Positions 1-9,327 of a DNA stretch of 64,000 nt are shown here, in pieces. Both the position numbers and the translations under genes were made by a program. Source of the stretch: Roseococcus pinisoli (GTDB taxonomy: Bacteria > Pseudomonadota > Alphaproteobacteria > Acetobacterales > Acetobacteraceae); the NCBI RefSeq assembly GCF_018413645.1, contig NZ_JAHCDA010000002.1:682001-746000 (forward strand). The letters run 5' to 3'. The notes under the pieces are model-generated. The model searched no databases and was not told where the DNA came from. It saw only the letters and a list, made by a program, of their open reading frames with translations. Each line of letters opens with the position of its first letter. The first letter of the stretch is position 1.

Positions 1-198
1 CTTCCACGGCCCGTCATCGAGCGGATCGACACCGAGATCGGCAACGCGATGCGGCAGCAGGAAGTGCGCGACCGGATGGCCGCGGCCGGCCTGGAGCCGC
101 AGCACCACAGCGCGGCAGCGATGGACCAGTACGTCCTTCGCCAGCAGGCCGCCTTCAGGGACGCGATCCAGCGCGCCAATATCCGCATCGAGGGCTGA
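1..198 (+). CDS. C-terminal part of a Bug/TctC-family periplasmic receptor (cut by window edge)
   Basis: An open frame enters from the left edge and ends at TGA 196-198, giving the last 65 residues of a protein. The amphipathic end (VIERIDTEIGNAMRQQEV, then DRMAAAGLEP and a final helix ending RANIRIEG) matches the C-terminal lobe of tripartite tricarboxylate transporter receptors (Bug/TctC), in which a phrase like 'R...AAxGxEP' followed by 'F...E...W/F...I...NI' is usual. These proteins bind carboxylated solutes in the periplasm. The N-terminal signal peptide and ligand loop lie outside the window. The next gene starts 47 bases downstream on the same strand. The family call is fairly sure; the ligand is unknown. 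Confidence 0.75.
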   Translation, partial: LPRPVIERIDTEIGNAMRQQEVRDRMAAAGLEPQHHSAAAMDQYVLRQQAAFRDAIQRANIRIEG

Positions 199-245
199 GA
201 CGGGTTCCCCGGGGCGCCTCGCCTCGGGCCCGAAGGGAGGAAACG

Positions 246-1034
246 ATGCTTCGCCGCCATTTCCTGGTCGCCGGGGGGCTGCTGGCCGCCCCGCGCTTCG
301 CCCATGCCGCCGGCGTCTCCCTCCATGTCATGACTTCGGGCGCCTTCACGGCGCCCTATCGGCTTCTCGGGCCGAGCTTCGAGGCGGCTTCGGGAAACAA
401 GCTCGAATCCGCCTATGGCGCCTCCATGGGCAATGCGCCCGACGCCATCCCGCAGCGCCTTTCGCGCGGCGAGCCGGCCGACGTGGTCATCCTCGCCCGC
501 GAGGCGCTGGATGCGCTGGTGCGGAACGGCCAGGTCCGGCCGGGCAGCGAGGTGGATCTCGTGGAATCGCGCATCGCCCTGGCCGTGCGTGCCGGCACGC
601 CGCATCCGCGCATCGGCACCGTCGAGGAGTTTCGCCAAGCGATGCTGAACGCGCGCAGCATCGGCTATTCGGCCAGCGCCAGCGGCGTCTACTTCGCGAC
701 CGAGCTGCTGCAGCGCCTCGGCATCGCCGACCAGGTCCTGCCAAAGACCCGCCGCATCCTGAGCGAGCGCGTGGGCAGCGTCGTGGCCCGCGGCGAGCTG
801 GAGCTCGGCCTGCAGCAGGTGAGCGAGCTGCTGCCCATCCCCGGCATCGAGATGGTGGGGCCCCTGCCCGACCCGATCCAGCGCGTGACCACCTTCTCGG
901 CCGGGATCGGCGCGCGCTCGGCCCAGCCCGAGGCAGCGCGGGCGCTGATCGCCTTCTTCGCCTCGCCCGCCGCGCACGACGTCATCCGGCGAACGGGGCT
1001 GGACCCGGTGCGCCAGCCCGCCCTCGCCAACTGA
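246..1034 (+). CDS. Exported ModA-like substrate-binding protein
   Basis: A 262-residue protein with an N-terminal export signal (MLRRHFLVAGGLLAAPRFAHA). The Arg-Arg before a hydrophobic stretch is compatible with Tat export. The mature part resembles the type 2 periplasmic-binding fold of molybdate-binding proteins: an early 'VMTSGAFTAPYRLLGPSFE' segment, 'GEPADVVILA', 'YSASASGVYFATELLQRLGI' and a C-terminal 'ALIAFFASPAA' helix typical of ModA-like proteins. No ModB permease or ModC ATPase is nearby, so molybdate transport is not shown. It may be one of the orphan ModA-like sensors or binding proteins common in these genomes. The start is set by a strong Shine-Dalgarno, GGGAGG, seven bases before ATG. 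It runs convergently into fabI with a three-base gap. Confidence 0.75.
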   Translation: MLRRHFLVAGGLLAAPRFAHAAGVSLHVMTSGAFTAPYRLLGPSFEAASGNKLESAYGASMGNAPDAIPQRLSRGEPADVVILAREALDALVRNGQVRPGSEVDLVESRIALAVRAGTPHPRIGTVEEFRQAMLNARSIGYSASASGVYFATELLQRLGIADQVLPKTRRILSERVGSVVARGELELGLQQVSELLPIPGIEMVGPLPDPIQRVTTFSAGIGARSAQPEAARALIAFFASPAAHDVIRRTGLDPVRQPALAN

Positions 1035-1037
1035 TCC

Positions 1038-1853
1038 TCAGCCCATATGGTGCAGGCCGCCATCGACATAGATGGTGTCGCCCGTCATGCCCGAGGCCGC
1101 GCCGCTGACCAGGAAGGCGACGACCCGCCCGACCTCGGCGATGTCCACCAGCCGCTGCGCCGGGGCGCGGGCGATGGCGCTATCCACCAGCTCGTCGAAC
1201 TGGGCGATCCCGCTCGCCGCCCGCGTGCGCAGCGGGCCCGGAGAGACGGCGTAGACGCGGATATTCCGCGGCGCGAGCTCGTTCGCCGCATACCGCGTCG
1301 CGGCCTCCAGCGCCGCCTTCACCGGCCCCATCAGGTTGTAGTTGTCCACGACCTTGTCGGCGCCGTGATAACTCATGGTGATGAGCGACCCGCCCTCGGT
1401 CATCAGCGGCTCGGCCAGCTTCGCCATCCGCAGGAACGACCAGCAGGAGACCTGCATCGCCTGCGCGAAGCCTGGCCAGGAGCAGTCCACGACGCGGCCA
1501 TGCAGGTCGTCGCGAGGCGCGTAGGCGATGGAATGCACGAGGAAGTCCAGCTTGCCCCATTTGTCTGCGATCGTGGCGAAGACCTCCTCCATCGCCCCTT
1601 CCCGCTCGACGTCGAGTGGAAGAAAAAGCGAGGCCTCGAGCGTCTCGGCCAGCGGGCGGACATAGGGCTCCGCCTTCTCGTTCAGGTAGGTGACGGCGAG
1701 TTCCGCGCCCAGGTTGCGCAGCGTGGCGGCGCAGCCATGGGCGATGCTGTGCCGGTTCGCGATGCCGACGACGAGGCCGCGCTTGCCCTTCAGCATGTCC
1801 CCCACGCGGTCTTCCGGCCGCCAGATGGTCGAAGGCGGGGTGGTCGGGCTCAT
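1038..1853 (-). CDS. fabI: Enoyl-[acyl-carrier-protein] reductase (NADH), FabI type
   Basis: A 271-residue short-chain-dehydrogenase-fold enzyme that reduces the enoyl-ACP double bond in the last step of each type II fatty-acid elongation cycle in the cytosol. FabI hallmarks are visible: the nucleotide motif GIANRHSIAHG, 'LDFLVHSIAYAPRDDL', the first active-site Tyr in 'SYHGADK', the catalytic Tyr and Lys spaced as YNLMGPVK, and the C-terminal 'SGMTGDTIYVDGG'. About 18 residues precede the usual first residues (MLKGKRGLVVG), so the start could be the internal Met. However, a GAGGAG Shine-Dalgarno sits correctly before the assigned ATG. It is the minus-strand neighbour downstream of the SMP-30 gene. 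Alphaproteobacteria often carry two fabI copies, and this lone copy could be either. Confidence 0.92.
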   Translation of the reverse strand: MSPTTPPSTIWRPEDRVGDMLKGKRGLVVGIANRHSIAHGCAATLRNLGAELAVTYLNEKAEPYVRPLAETLEASLFLPLDVEREGAMEEVFATIADKWGKLDFLVHSIAYAPRDDLHGRVVDCSWPGFAQAMQVSCWSFLRMAKLAEPLMTEGGSLITMSYHGADKVVDNYNLMGPVKAALEAATRYAANELAPRNIRVYAVSPGPLRTRAASGIAQFDELVDSAIARAPAQRLVDIAEVGRVVAFLVSGAASGMTGDTIYVDGGLHHMG

Positions 1854-1928
1854 GGCAAAGGCTCCTCGAAGAGAATGTGCAGATATCGCAGCGACGGCAG
1901 CGCGGGGATGATGTTGCGGTGACGCGGC

Positions 1929-2792
1929 TTAGCCCGGCCAGTCGGCCTCCAATACGGCGCCGGTCGAGGATTCGGTGATGAAGGCCTTGCCGTCGCGCAG
2001 CGCGATATTGGTCACCGTGGCCCCCCGGCACGACTTCAGCCGTGCCACCACCTCCCCTTGCGGGCTGAGCACGAAGACGCAGCCAAGCGAGGCGTGGCAA
2101 ACCATCAGCCGGCCCTGCCCGTCCAGCGCCAGGCCGTCGGGTCCGCTGGTGCCATGGAAGCTCGCGAAGCGGCCGACCTTCGAGGTGGTGCCGTCGAGCA
2201 GCAGCGGCACGCGCCAGATGGAATTGTCGCGCGTCATGCCAACGAAGAGCACCTCCTCGTCGGCCGAGAGCGCCAGGCCATTGGGGCTCGGCCCATTGGC
2301 GATCAGCAGGTCGAGCCCACCATTGGCGCGCCAACGATAGACGCGCCCCGTCGGGTCGTGCAGGCCGGTCTGGCCCTGGTCGGTGAAGTAGAGATCGCCG
2401 TTCCGGGCGAAGACTAGGTCATTCGGTCCCTTGAAGCGCTCGCTGTTCCGGCGGGGGAGCGCCGGCGTGACGGCACCCGTCGCGAGGTCGAGAGCGAGGA
2501 TGCCCTGCTTGTAGTCGGCGATGAACATCCGCCGGCCATCCGGATGCAGCGCGAGGCCATTGGGCTCACCGTCGTATTCTGCGACCGACGTCCACTCGCC
2601 CGGCGCGTCGAGCCGGAAGATGCGGCCGTGCGGGATGTCGGTAACATGGAGCCGCCCCTCCGCATCGAAGCACGGGCCTTCCAGGAAGCAGTCCACCGGA
2701 TCGCCGCGCTTGTTGGCGCGCGACCAGTCGGTGACGACGGGGCGCCGCTGCGCGGGGGGCATCTCGGCGTGGAGGGTCGTGAGGGTTTCCAT
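1929..2792 (-). CDS. SMP-30/gluconolactonase-family lactonase
   Basis: A 287-residue six-bladed beta-propeller protein of the SMP-30/gluconolaconase/LRE family, enzymes that hydrolyse sugar or other lactones with a single divalent metal. The metal ligands expected in the family are visible: Glu in 'DCFLEGPCFDAEGRLHVTDI', Asn in 'GPSPNGLALS' and Asp in 'SGPDGLALDGQGRL'. There is no signal peptide, so it is probably cytosolic. An open frame extends further upstream into ppc sequence but changes to low-quality composition; the ATG at 2792 is chosen because the family-like sequence begins there and because it clears the upstream gene by 19 bases. The substrate cannot be told from sequence. Confidence 0.85.
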   Translation of the reverse strand: METLTTLHAEMPPAQRRPVVTDWSRANKRGDPVDCFLEGPCFDAEGRLHVTDIPHGRIFRLDAPGEWTSVAEYDGEPNGLALHPDGRRMFIADYKQGILALDLATGAVTPALPRRNSERFKGPNDLVFARNGDLYFTDQGQTGLHDPTGRVYRWRANGGLDLLIANGPSPNGLALSADEEVLFVGMTRDNSIWRVPLLLDGTTSKVGRFASFHGTSGPDGLALDGQGRLMVCHASLGCVFVLSPQGEVVARLKSCRGATVTNIALRDGKAFITESSTGAVLEADWPG

Positions 2793-2811
2793 GAAGGAAA
2801 GCCTAACCGCA

Positions 2812-5604
2812 TCAGCCGAAGGCGCCCACCTCTTCGCTGACCGCGGCCGAACAGCCGAGCACCAGCGCGAAGATCCGGCGCATGGGCTCGAAGATCTCCT
2901 CATGCTCGCGGGCATAGCTGGTGCGGCTGTCGCGCGTCGCGGGCTCATGGAAGTCGAGATGCGACACGGCATCCGGCGCCGCCGGGAAGACCTCGCCCAG
3001 GAGGTCGAGGGCCGGCGGGACGTCCAGGGCGAGGATACGCTGAATCACCGCCTCTCGCGTCACGCCATGCCGCGGGCTGAACTCCGGCACCTCGATGGCC
3101 AGCAGCCAGAGCCGGTGGATCAACGACAGCCGCAGCGCGTGCAGCAGCACCAGGCGCTCGGGCATCGCCGGCAGCTCCGGCCAGGCGGCGCGCAGCTCGA
3201 GATGATCGGCCTGGAGGCGCCGGAACATCCGCCAGAGCGGCGCCTGGAGGCCGAGCGCGTCCAGCGGCGAGGCGACGGCCAGCAGCTTCTCCCGCCGGCC
3301 CGGCCGCGCCGTGGCCGCTGCCCGGTCGAGCCAGGTTCCGGGATCGAGCGTGCCCACGACCGCCCGCACCACGCCGATGTCCGAGCATTCGGCGGCGCGG
3401 GCCGCCATGGCCAGAGCGCGTGCGAAGCGCGGCGACCTCTCGCGCAGTTCCGCGAAGAGCTCCGGATTGGCCGCCGCCGCGCGGCCGAGCCCGTGCAGCG
3501 AATTCGCCAGCCAGCCGACCTGATGCAGGATCGCATTGTTCGGGATGGCGCGCAGCTGCGAGGGATGGGTGATGCGCACCGGCCCGCCGAGATCCGACTG
3601 CCGTGCCGAGGGTCGCGAGCCGGTCTTCTCCAGAAGGCCCGGACCGAAACCGCCGAGCAGCGCGGCATAGCCGGGATCCTCGACCAGCTGGCCGAATTCG
3701 CGGCGCACCGTCGCGAAGAAATCGGCGCCGTAATCGGCCTCGGCATAGATGGGGTCGTTGGTGTCCTTGGGTCGGCGGAAGGCATGCTCGGCGATGCGCG
3801 CGATGGTGCATTGCGCCAGCGCCGCCGTGCCGAAGAGCAGATAGCCATCGCCGCCCTGGAAGCTGGATTCCTCGCGCACCGCGAAGCCGGCCTTGCTCAG
3901 CGCATGGCGGGCCTGGGGCGGGAAGAGATAGTCGAGGCGATCGGCCAGGCTCTGCGGATGGGCGCCCCGGCCGATGCTCTCGCCATGCGTGTCGAAGAGC
4001 ACGAGCTCGATATCCGACATGCCGTGCCTCTTCAGGAGGTCGGCAAGGCGCAGCTTCAACCGCTCGATGAGGTAGGAGGCCGCCAGCTGCCCGACATATC
4101 GGCCGCTGTCGGAATAGCCGAATTGCAGGCAGAGGCGGCCGTGCTGACGCAGATAGTCGCGGAAATGCGGGCTGCGCAGCGCCTCGTCCAGCACACGCTC
4201 GCCGCGCTCCAACGCCGTCGCGGTCTCGAAGAGCGGCGAGATCTCGATATGGCGGTCGACGCCGAAGTGCCGGGCGAGCCAGAGCGCGGCCAGCAGCGTG
4301 TAGCCCGTCTCGGTCTCGGCGATCAGGAAGCGAATGGGGATGGAGCCGTCCACGTGCTTCACGATCTGGGCAATGCTCATCATCAGCTTCGCCGCCGAGG
4401 ACTGCTCGGCGAAGAGGCCGCCGAAATCGACCGGCTGCGTCTCCATGCCCGTCAGCGCCGCGTTGATCTGCCCCAGCAGGCCGCGCCGCTGGGAGAGGTC
4501 GTCGGGCGAGGTGACGATCTCCAGCCGCTGGCGCATCGCATTGTGCAGCTGCGCCGCATTCAGCCGGAAATGCGTGTGCGCGAGCGAGAGGCCGTTCGCC
4601 ACCAGCCCTGCCCGCGCGACGACGAGCGTCATCCGCGCCGCCTCATCCGGGGCCGCCGCCAGCGCTGCGTCGAAGAGCGGCAGCAGCGCCGAGAGATCGG
4701 TCATCGCCGCCTCCCGGTTCAGGACCATCTCGCCGGACAGCTTCTGGACCGATTCCGGATCGGGGCGTGACGGCACGGCCGCCGCCTGGCGGGCGACGGC
4801 TTCCAGCGCTTCCGCGAGGCGTGCGCGGAGGGGCTGGGCGATCTCGCCCAACGGCTCGACCTGGCCCGAAAGCCGCTCGAGCTGATAGCGCTTCATGTCG
4901 AGGCGCAGCCGCAGCGTGTCCCACCAGCCGATATCGGTGCGGCCATCCGTGTCATAGCCGACCCAGGAGGTCAGCACGACCGGCCGCGGCGCGACCAGGT
5001 GCCAGCGGTCCGGCCAGATGGCCTTCGCCGCGCTGAACAGCGCCTCGGCCAGGCGGTCCAGCGCATCGCGGCCGCGCAGGATGGCCGCATTGGCCTGGTT
5101 GAATTCCTCGCGCAGGTCCACCGGCGCCGGCCGGTGCGGCAGGCCGCGGGGCGGCGGCTCGCCGGTCGTGGCGGCCTCGGCCAGCTTCGCGCCCGTCGAA
5201 GCCGGCAGCGAAAAGGTCGGATGCGCGGTGAAGACGGCGGCGAAGCAGGTGCGCTCGACGGAGGATTTGAAGGCCGCGAAGGGGACCGGGCTGTCGAAGG
5301 GATCGGGGCGCACCAGCCGGGCAGCAACGGCTTCCAGCGCCCGTTCGGCCGGCGTGCCTGGTACGTGGCCGAGATAGGCCGCCAGCCGCCTCGCGCGCCC
5401 CGCGGCCGCGTCGTCCGACAGGTCCTGGACCAGGCCCTCCAGCCCGCCCATGTCCAGCGAGCCGTCATCCAGCCGCCGGCTGATGGCCAGCGCCAGCAGC
5501 AGGACCGGGTCGCCAAAGGGATCCTGCGACGAGGCAAGCCGCGCGGCCTGGAGCCGGGCCAGGAGGTCGTCGAGAAGCGAAGGCGGGGGCGTCGCATCGG
5601 GCAT
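2812..5604 (-). CDS. Divergent phosphoenolpyruvate carboxylase homologue
   Basis: A 930-residue protein with the overall pattern of PEP carboxylase (bacterial enzymes are about 880-930): TAHPTF near residue 126, SWVGYDTDG near 214, [12 protein letters not shown] near 343, ISPLFET near 455, GYSDSGR at 496-502, SIGRGAHP at 543-550, and TGSRP with LRAIPNN further on. The classical active-site phrases are altered. The Lys of GYSDSxKD is Arg502; the His and first Arg of FHGRGGSIGRGG are Asp538 and His540, while the second Arg (546) is kept; the Glu after TAHPT is Phe. It therefore belongs to the PEPC superfamily, but carboxylation of PEP to oxaloacetate is not assured. The start at 5604 (MPDATPPPS) is preferred over an upstream non-ATG start. 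It is the first gene of a minus-strand run with the SMP-30 and fabI genes. Confidence 0.75.
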   Translation of the reverse strand: MPDATPPPSLLDDLLARLQAARLASSQDPFGDPVLLLALAISRRLDDGSLDMGGLEGLVQDLSDDAAAGRARRLAAYLGHVPGTPAERALEAVAARLVRPDPFDSPVPFAAFKSSVERTCFAAVFTAHPTFSLPASTGAKLAEAATTGEPPPRGLPHRPAPVDLREEFNQANAAILRGRDALDRLAEALFSAAKAIWPDRWHLVAPRPVVLTSWVGYDTDGRTDIGWWDTLRLRLDMKRYQLERLSGQVEPLGEIAQPLRARLAEALEAVARQAAAVPSRPDPESVQKLSGEMVLNREAAMTDLSALLPLFDAALAAAPDEAARMTLVVARAGLVANGLSLAHTHFRLNAAQLHNAMRQRLEIVTSPDDLSQRRGLLGQINAALTGMETQPVDFGGLFAEQSSAAKLMMSIAQIVKHVDGSIPIRFLIAETETGYTLLAALWLARHFGVDRHIEISPLFETATALERGERVLDEALRSPHFRDYLRQHGRLCLQFGYSDSGRYVGQLAASYLIERLKLRLADLLKRHGMSDIELVLFDTHGESIGRGAHPQSLADRLDYLFPPQARHALSKAGFAVREESSFQGGDGYLLFGTAALAQCTIARIAEHAFRRPKDTNDPIYAEADYGADFFATVRREFGQLVEDPGYAALLGGFGPGLLEKTGSRPSARQSDLGGPVRITHPSQLRAIPNNAILHQVGWLANSLHGLGRAAAANPELFAELRERSPRFARALAMAARAAECSDIGVVRAVVGTLDPGTWLDRAAATARPGRREKLLAVASPLDALGLQAPLWRMFRRLQADHLELRAAWPELPAMPERLVLLHALRLSLIHRLWLLAIEVPEFSPRHGVTREAVIQRILALDVPPALDLLGEVFPAAPDAVSHLDFHEPATRDSRTSYAREHEEIFEPMRRIFALVLGCSAAVSEEVGAFG

Positions 5605-5661
5605 CCCGCGATGCTGCACCTGCGAAGAAATGGATGCCAGCGAAAACAACCGGCTGGTGGG

Positions 5662-6108
5662 CTAACCCCGGATCACCGCGCGGATCGCAAAGCTCGAATG
5701 GATCCGCGAGACGCCGGGCATGCGGCTGAGCTGTTCCTTGTGGATGCGCTCGTAATCCGCGGCATCGCGCGCCTCCACGCGCAGCAGGTAGTCGGCCACG
5801 CCGGTCATCAGGAAGCACTGCCGCACCTCCGGGCAGCGGCGCACCGCCTCCTCGAAACGGCGGAGGTGCTGGTCGGTCTGCCGGTCGAGGGTGATCTGCA
5901 CGATGACGGTGACCAGCCCTGGCTCCGCCTGCTCCTCCAGCAGGACCGTGTAGCCGCGGATGACGCCGCGGCTTTCCATCAGTCGCAGGCGCCTCAGGCA
6001 GGCCGAGGAGGAAAGGCCCACGGCCTGGGCCAGCGCGGCATTGGTGATGCGCGCGTCCTCCCGCAGGTGGCGCAGCATGGCCAGGTCGATCTCGTCGAGT
6101 GCGTGCAT
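5662..6108 (-). CDS. Lrp/AsnC-family transcriptional regulator
   Basis: A 148-residue protein with the two standard Lrp/AsnC parts. An N-terminal winged helix-turn-helix ([39 protein letters not shown]) is followed by a C-terminal RAM ligand/oligomerisation domain ([10 protein letters not shown]...[20 protein letters not shown]). It is divergent from dadA, the usual position of a local activator or repressor that senses an amino acid and controls its catabolic dehydrogenase; that role is inferred from position. The ATG at 6108 fits the family start (MHALDEID). The frame also extends to a TTG at 6144, but that overlaps the probable operator. The 132-base shared intergenic region contains several dyads, annotated separately. 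Confidence 0.9.
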   Translation of the reverse strand: MHALDEIDLAMLRHLREDARITNAALAQAVGLSSSACLRRLRLMESRGVIRGYTVLLEEQAEPGLVTVIVQITLDRQTDQHLRRFEEAVRRCPEVRQCFLMTGVADYLLRVEARDAADYERIHKEQLSRMPGVSRIHSSFAIRAVIRG

Positions 6109-6114
6109 CCGCTT

Positions 6115-6183
6115 ATTTTGCGGTTTCTTCGCAGAATCTTGCAAGACAGGGCACGGAACTCGGCGAATCCGTCATTCTTCGCA
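6115..6183. promoter_or_regulatory. Candidate Lrp-type operator cluster between the regulator and dadA
   Basis: Seen in the sequence: an interrupted dyad ATTTTGCG-N7-CGCAGAAT at 6115-6137 (one mismatch between arms); a perfect ten-base palindrome TCTTGCAAGA at 6137-6146; and the nine-mer TTCTTCGCA at both 6125-6133 and 6175-6183, 50 bases apart, close to five helical turns. Repeated, helically phased, AT-richer sites are how Lrp/AsnC proteins usually bind. The assignment to this regulator is inference. Confidence 0.4.
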
Positions 6184-6240
6184 CGGAAACGCGCGATGCT
6201 GCGGCCCTATCCTCAAGCTTTCCCCTTCTGGAGTGTCTCC

Positions 6241-7494
6241 ATGCGCATCGTGGTCCTGGGCAGCGGCGTGGTCGGCGTGACCAGCGCCTGGTACCTGGCG
6301 CGCGCCGGTCATGAGGTGACGGTGATCGACCGTCAGCCCGCCCCCGGCATGGAGACGAGCTTCGCCAATGCGGGCCAGGTCTCGCCCGGCTATTCGGCGC
6401 CCTGGGCCGGCCCCGGCGTACCGGTGAAGGCGGTCAAGTGGCTGCTGATGAAGCATCGCCCGCTGGTCATCCGCCCGCAGATCGATCTCGCCTTCTGCTC
6501 CTGGCTCGTGCGGATGCTCGCGAACTGCACCGAGGCCGCCTATGCCGTGAACAAGCGCCGCATGGTGCGCGTCGCGGAATACAGCCGCGACATGCTGCGT
6601 GACCTGCGGGCCGAGACCGATATTCAGTACGACCAGCGCATGCAGGGCACCCTGCAGCTCTTCCGCACGCAGAAGCAGCTGGACCATGTGGGCTCCGACA
6701 CGGCCGTCCTCGAGAAGGAGGGCGTGCCCTACGAGCTGCTGGACGCCGCCGGCTGCGTCCGCGCCGAGCCCGCCCTCGCCCGCGTCCCCGGCAAGTTCCT
6801 GGGCGGACTGCGCCTACCGGGCGACGAGACGGGCGACGCGCATGTCTTCACCCAGAACCTCGCCAAGCTCGCGACGGCCGCTGGCGTCACCTTCCGCCAG
6901 GGCGTGACCGTACGGCGCCTCCTCACGGAGGGCGGCGCGATCAGCGGCATCGAGACCGACCAGGGCACCTTCACCGCCGATCGCTACGTGGTCGCGGCCG
7001 GCAGCTACTCCACCGCCCTGGTGAAGCCGCTGGGCATCTCGATCCCCGTCTATCCGGTCAAGGGCTACTCGATCACCGTTCCCATCACCAATCCGGAGGC
7101 CGCGCCGGTGTCGACCGTGATGGACGAGACCTACAAGGTCGCGATCACGCGCCTCGGCGACCGCATCCGCGTGGGCGGCACGGCCGAGCTCTCGGGCTTC
7201 TCGCTCGCCCTGCGGCAGGCGCGACGCGACACGCTGGAATATTCGGTGGGCGACCTCTTCCCCCAGGGCGGCGACATCCCCCGCGCCACCTTCTGGACCG
7301 GGCTGCGGCCGATGACGCCGGACGGCACGCCGATCATCGGCGCGACGAAGTACCCGAACCTGTTCCTCAACACCGGCCATGGCACCTTGGGCTGGACCAT
7401 GGCCTGCGGCTCCGGCCGCGTCCTGGCCGATCTCGTCTCCGGCCAGAAGCCGGAAATCGAGACGGCCGACCTCGCGGTGTCCCGCTACGGCTGA
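6241..7494 (+). CDS. dadA: D-amino-acid dehydrogenase, small (FAD) subunit
   Basis: A 417-residue FAD enzyme of the DAO/DadA family, which oxidises D-amino acids (classically D-alanine) to 2-oxo acids and ammonia and passes electrons to the quinone pool at the inner membrane. The N-terminal dinucleotide-binding motif [20 protein letters not shown] follows the start directly. Typical DadA phrases follow: '[19 protein letters not shown]', '[13 protein letters not shown]', 'GGTAELSGF', '[18 protein letters not shown]' and '[20 protein letters not shown]'. The length agrees with the family (about 415-435). The ATG follows a TCTGGAGTG Shine-Dalgarno. Expression is probably controlled by the divergent Lrp-type regulator. 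No alanine racemase gene (dadX) is next to it. Confidence 0.92.
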   Translation: MRIVVLGSGVVGVTSAWYLARAGHEVTVIDRQPAPGMETSFANAGQVSPGYSAPWAGPGVPVKAVKWLLMKHRPLVIRPQIDLAFCSWLVRMLANCTEAAYAVNKRRMVRVAEYSRDMLRDLRAETDIQYDQRMQGTLQLFRTQKQLDHVGSDTAVLEKEGVPYELLDAAGCVRAEPALARVPGKFLGGLRLPGDETGDAHVFTQNLAKLATAAGVTFRQGVTVRRLLTEGGAISGIETDQGTFTADRYVVAAGSYSTALVKPLGISIPVYPVKGYSITVPITNPEAAPVSTVMDETYKVAITRLGDRIRVGGTAELSGFSLALRQARRDTLEYSVGDLFPQGGDIPRATFWTGLRPMTPDGTPIIGATKYPNLFLNTGHGTLGWTMACGSGRVLADLVSGQKPEIETADLAVSRYG

Positions 7495-7551
7495 GCCTTC
7501 CCGCAGGCGCCGGCCTGCCAGCGCGCGCCATCCGTGCCAGGATGGGCGCGC

Positions 7552-9321
7552 ATGACCGAGCCCCTCGCCGTCCGCAGCCGCAACGTCGCCTCGCTGCGCA
7601 TGATCCTGCCCTATCTCAGACCCTATACGGGGCGGGTGGTCGGCGCGGCGGTGGCCCTGCTACTGGCGGCCGGCCTGCTGCTGATGATCGGCCAGGGCGT
7701 ACGGCACCTCGTCGACGAAGGCTTCTCCGAGGCCAGCCCCGAGGGCCTGAACCGCTCCGCGCTGCTGATGTTCGCCGTCGTGGCGGCGCTGGCGGTCACT
7801 TCCTCGGCGCGCTTCTACCTCGTCTCGTGGCTGGGCGAGCGCGTGGGCGCGGATCTCCGCCGCACCGTCTATGACCATGTGCTGAGCCTCTCGCCCGCCT
7901 ATTTCGAGACGGCCCGCACGGGCGACATCCTGAGCCGCATGACGGCCGATGTCGGGCTGCTGCAATCGCTCATCGGTTCGGCCATCTCCATGGGGCTGCG
8001 CTCGGCCCTGACGGCGGCCGGGGCGCTGGCGATGCTGGTGATGACAAGCCCGCGCCTTGCCGGCGTCGTCGTCGTCATCCTGCCCTTCGTGCTCGTTCCC
8101 CTGATCCTCTTCGGCCGGCGGGAGCGCCGCCTCTCCCGCACCGCGCAGGAGCGCATCGCCGACCTCGCCGCGACGGCGGAGGAGACGCTGAACGGCCTGC
8201 GCGTCGTGCAGGCCTTCACCCACGAGCCCAGCGAGCGCCGGCGCTATTCGGCACAGGTGGAGGAATCGGTCGCGGCCGCGCTGCGCCGCGTGGGCTCCCG
8301 GGCCGTGCTGATCCTGAGCGTCGTGCTGCTGGGCTTCGGCGCCATCACGCTCAGCCTCTGGATCGGCGGCCACGACGTCATCAGCGGGCGCATGTCCGGC
8401 GGCGAGCTTTCCGCCTTCGTCTTCTATGCCGTGCTGCTGGCCAATAACGGCGCGATGATGAGCGAGCTCTGGGGCGAGATCCAGCGGGCCGCCGCGGCGG
8501 CCGACCGCCTCGTCGAGGTGATCGAGACAAGGCCCTCCATCACCGCGCCGCCCAGCCCTGCCCTCCTGCCTCGGCAGCCGCAGGGACGCTTCGCCTTCGA
8601 GGAGGTGACCTTCCACTACCCGACCCGTCCCGATACGCCGGCACTCGAGAAGTTCTCCCTGAGCGTGGAGCCGGGTGAGACGGTCGCCCTGGTCGGCCCT
8701 TCGGGTGGCGGCAAGACGACGGTGCTGCAGCTGCTGCTGCGCTTCTACGACCCCACGGAAGGCCGCGTGACGATGGATGGCGTGGACATCCGCACGCTCG
8801 ACCCCGCCGACCTCCGCCGCCGTCTCGGACTGGTTCCGCAGGAGCCGGTCATCTTCAGCGCGAGTGCCGCGGAGAACATCCGCTACGGCCGCCCCGACGC
8901 CTCCGAGGCCGAGGTCGAGGCTGCGGCCCGTGCGGCCTCGGCACATGACTTCATCGCCGCCCTGCCCCAGGGCTATGCGAGCCCGCTCGGTGCGCGCGGC
9001 GTCATGCTCTCCGGCGGTCAACGCCAGCGCGTCGCCATTGCCCGCGCCATCCTGCGCGACCCGCCGGTGCTGCTGCTGGACGAGGCCACCAGCGCGCTCG
9101 ATGCGGAATCCGAGCAGGCGGTGCAGAAGGCGCTCGCGCATCTCTCACAGGACCGCACGACGCTGGTGATCGCGCATCGCCTGGCGACCGTGCGGCGTGC
9201 CGACCGGATCGTGGTGCTGGAGGCGGGGCGCATCACGGCCCAGGGCCGGCACGAGGACCTCGTCGCGCAGGGCGGGCTCTATGCCCGCCTGGCGACGCTG
9301 CAGTTCACGCTCGATCTGTAG
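7552..9321 (+). CDS. ABC exporter half-transporter (MsbA/LapB-like, TM domain fused to ATPase)
   Basis: A 589-residue fused transporter. An N-terminal six-helix type I exporter domain spans roughly residues 15-310. A nucleotide-binding domain follows with Walker A GPSGGGKTT, signature [15 protein letters not shown], Walker B VLLLDEATSALD and the switch His in VIAHRLATVRRADRI. Such half-transporters dimerise in the inner membrane and export lipids, peptides or drugs; the sequence resembles the MsbA/multidrug group, but the substrate is open. The ATG at 7552 is chosen over an in-frame GTG six codons upstream because 'MTEPLAVRSRNVASLRMILPYLRPY' is the usual beginning. It follows dadA by 57 bases, with a small hairpin between them, and ends six bases before the convergent binding-protein gene. 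Confidence 0.88.
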   Translation: MTEPLAVRSRNVASLRMILPYLRPYTGRVVGAAVALLLAAGLLLMIGQGVRHLVDEGFSEASPEGLNRSALLMFAVVAALAVTSSARFYLVSWLGERVGADLRRTVYDHVLSLSPAYFETARTGDILSRMTADVGLLQSLIGSAISMGLRSALTAAGALAMLVMTSPRLAGVVVVILPFVLVPLILFGRRERRLSRTAQERIADLAATAEETLNGLRVVQAFTHEPSERRRYSAQVEESVAAALRRVGSRAVLILSVVLLGFGAITLSLWIGGHDVISGRMSGGELSAFVFYAVLLANNGAMMSELWGEIQRAAAAADRLVEVIETRPSITAPPSPALLPRQPQGRFAFEEVTFHYPTRPDTPALEKFSLSVEPGETVALVGPSGGGKTTVLQLLLRFYDPTEGRVTMDGVDIRTLDPADLRRRLGLVPQEPVIFSASAAENIRYGRPDASEAEVEAAARAASAHDFIAALPQGYASPLGARGVMLSGGQRQRVAIARAILRDPPVLLLDEATSALDAESEQAVQKALAHLSQDRTTLVIAHRLATVRRADRIVVLEAGRITAQGRHEDLVAQGGLYARLATLQFTLDL

Positions 9322-9327
9322 CTGACG

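Noticed and set aside
2521-4770. Long plus-strand open frame opposite the PEPC-like gene
   Set aside because: The translation is Arg/Gln/Glu-rich with no family pattern, while the minus strand shows the full PEPC motif series.
7503-7518. GCAGGC/GCCTGC hairpin after dadA as a terminator
   Set aside because: The stem is only six bases, lies nine bases after the stop and has no T-run; I leave it unassigned.
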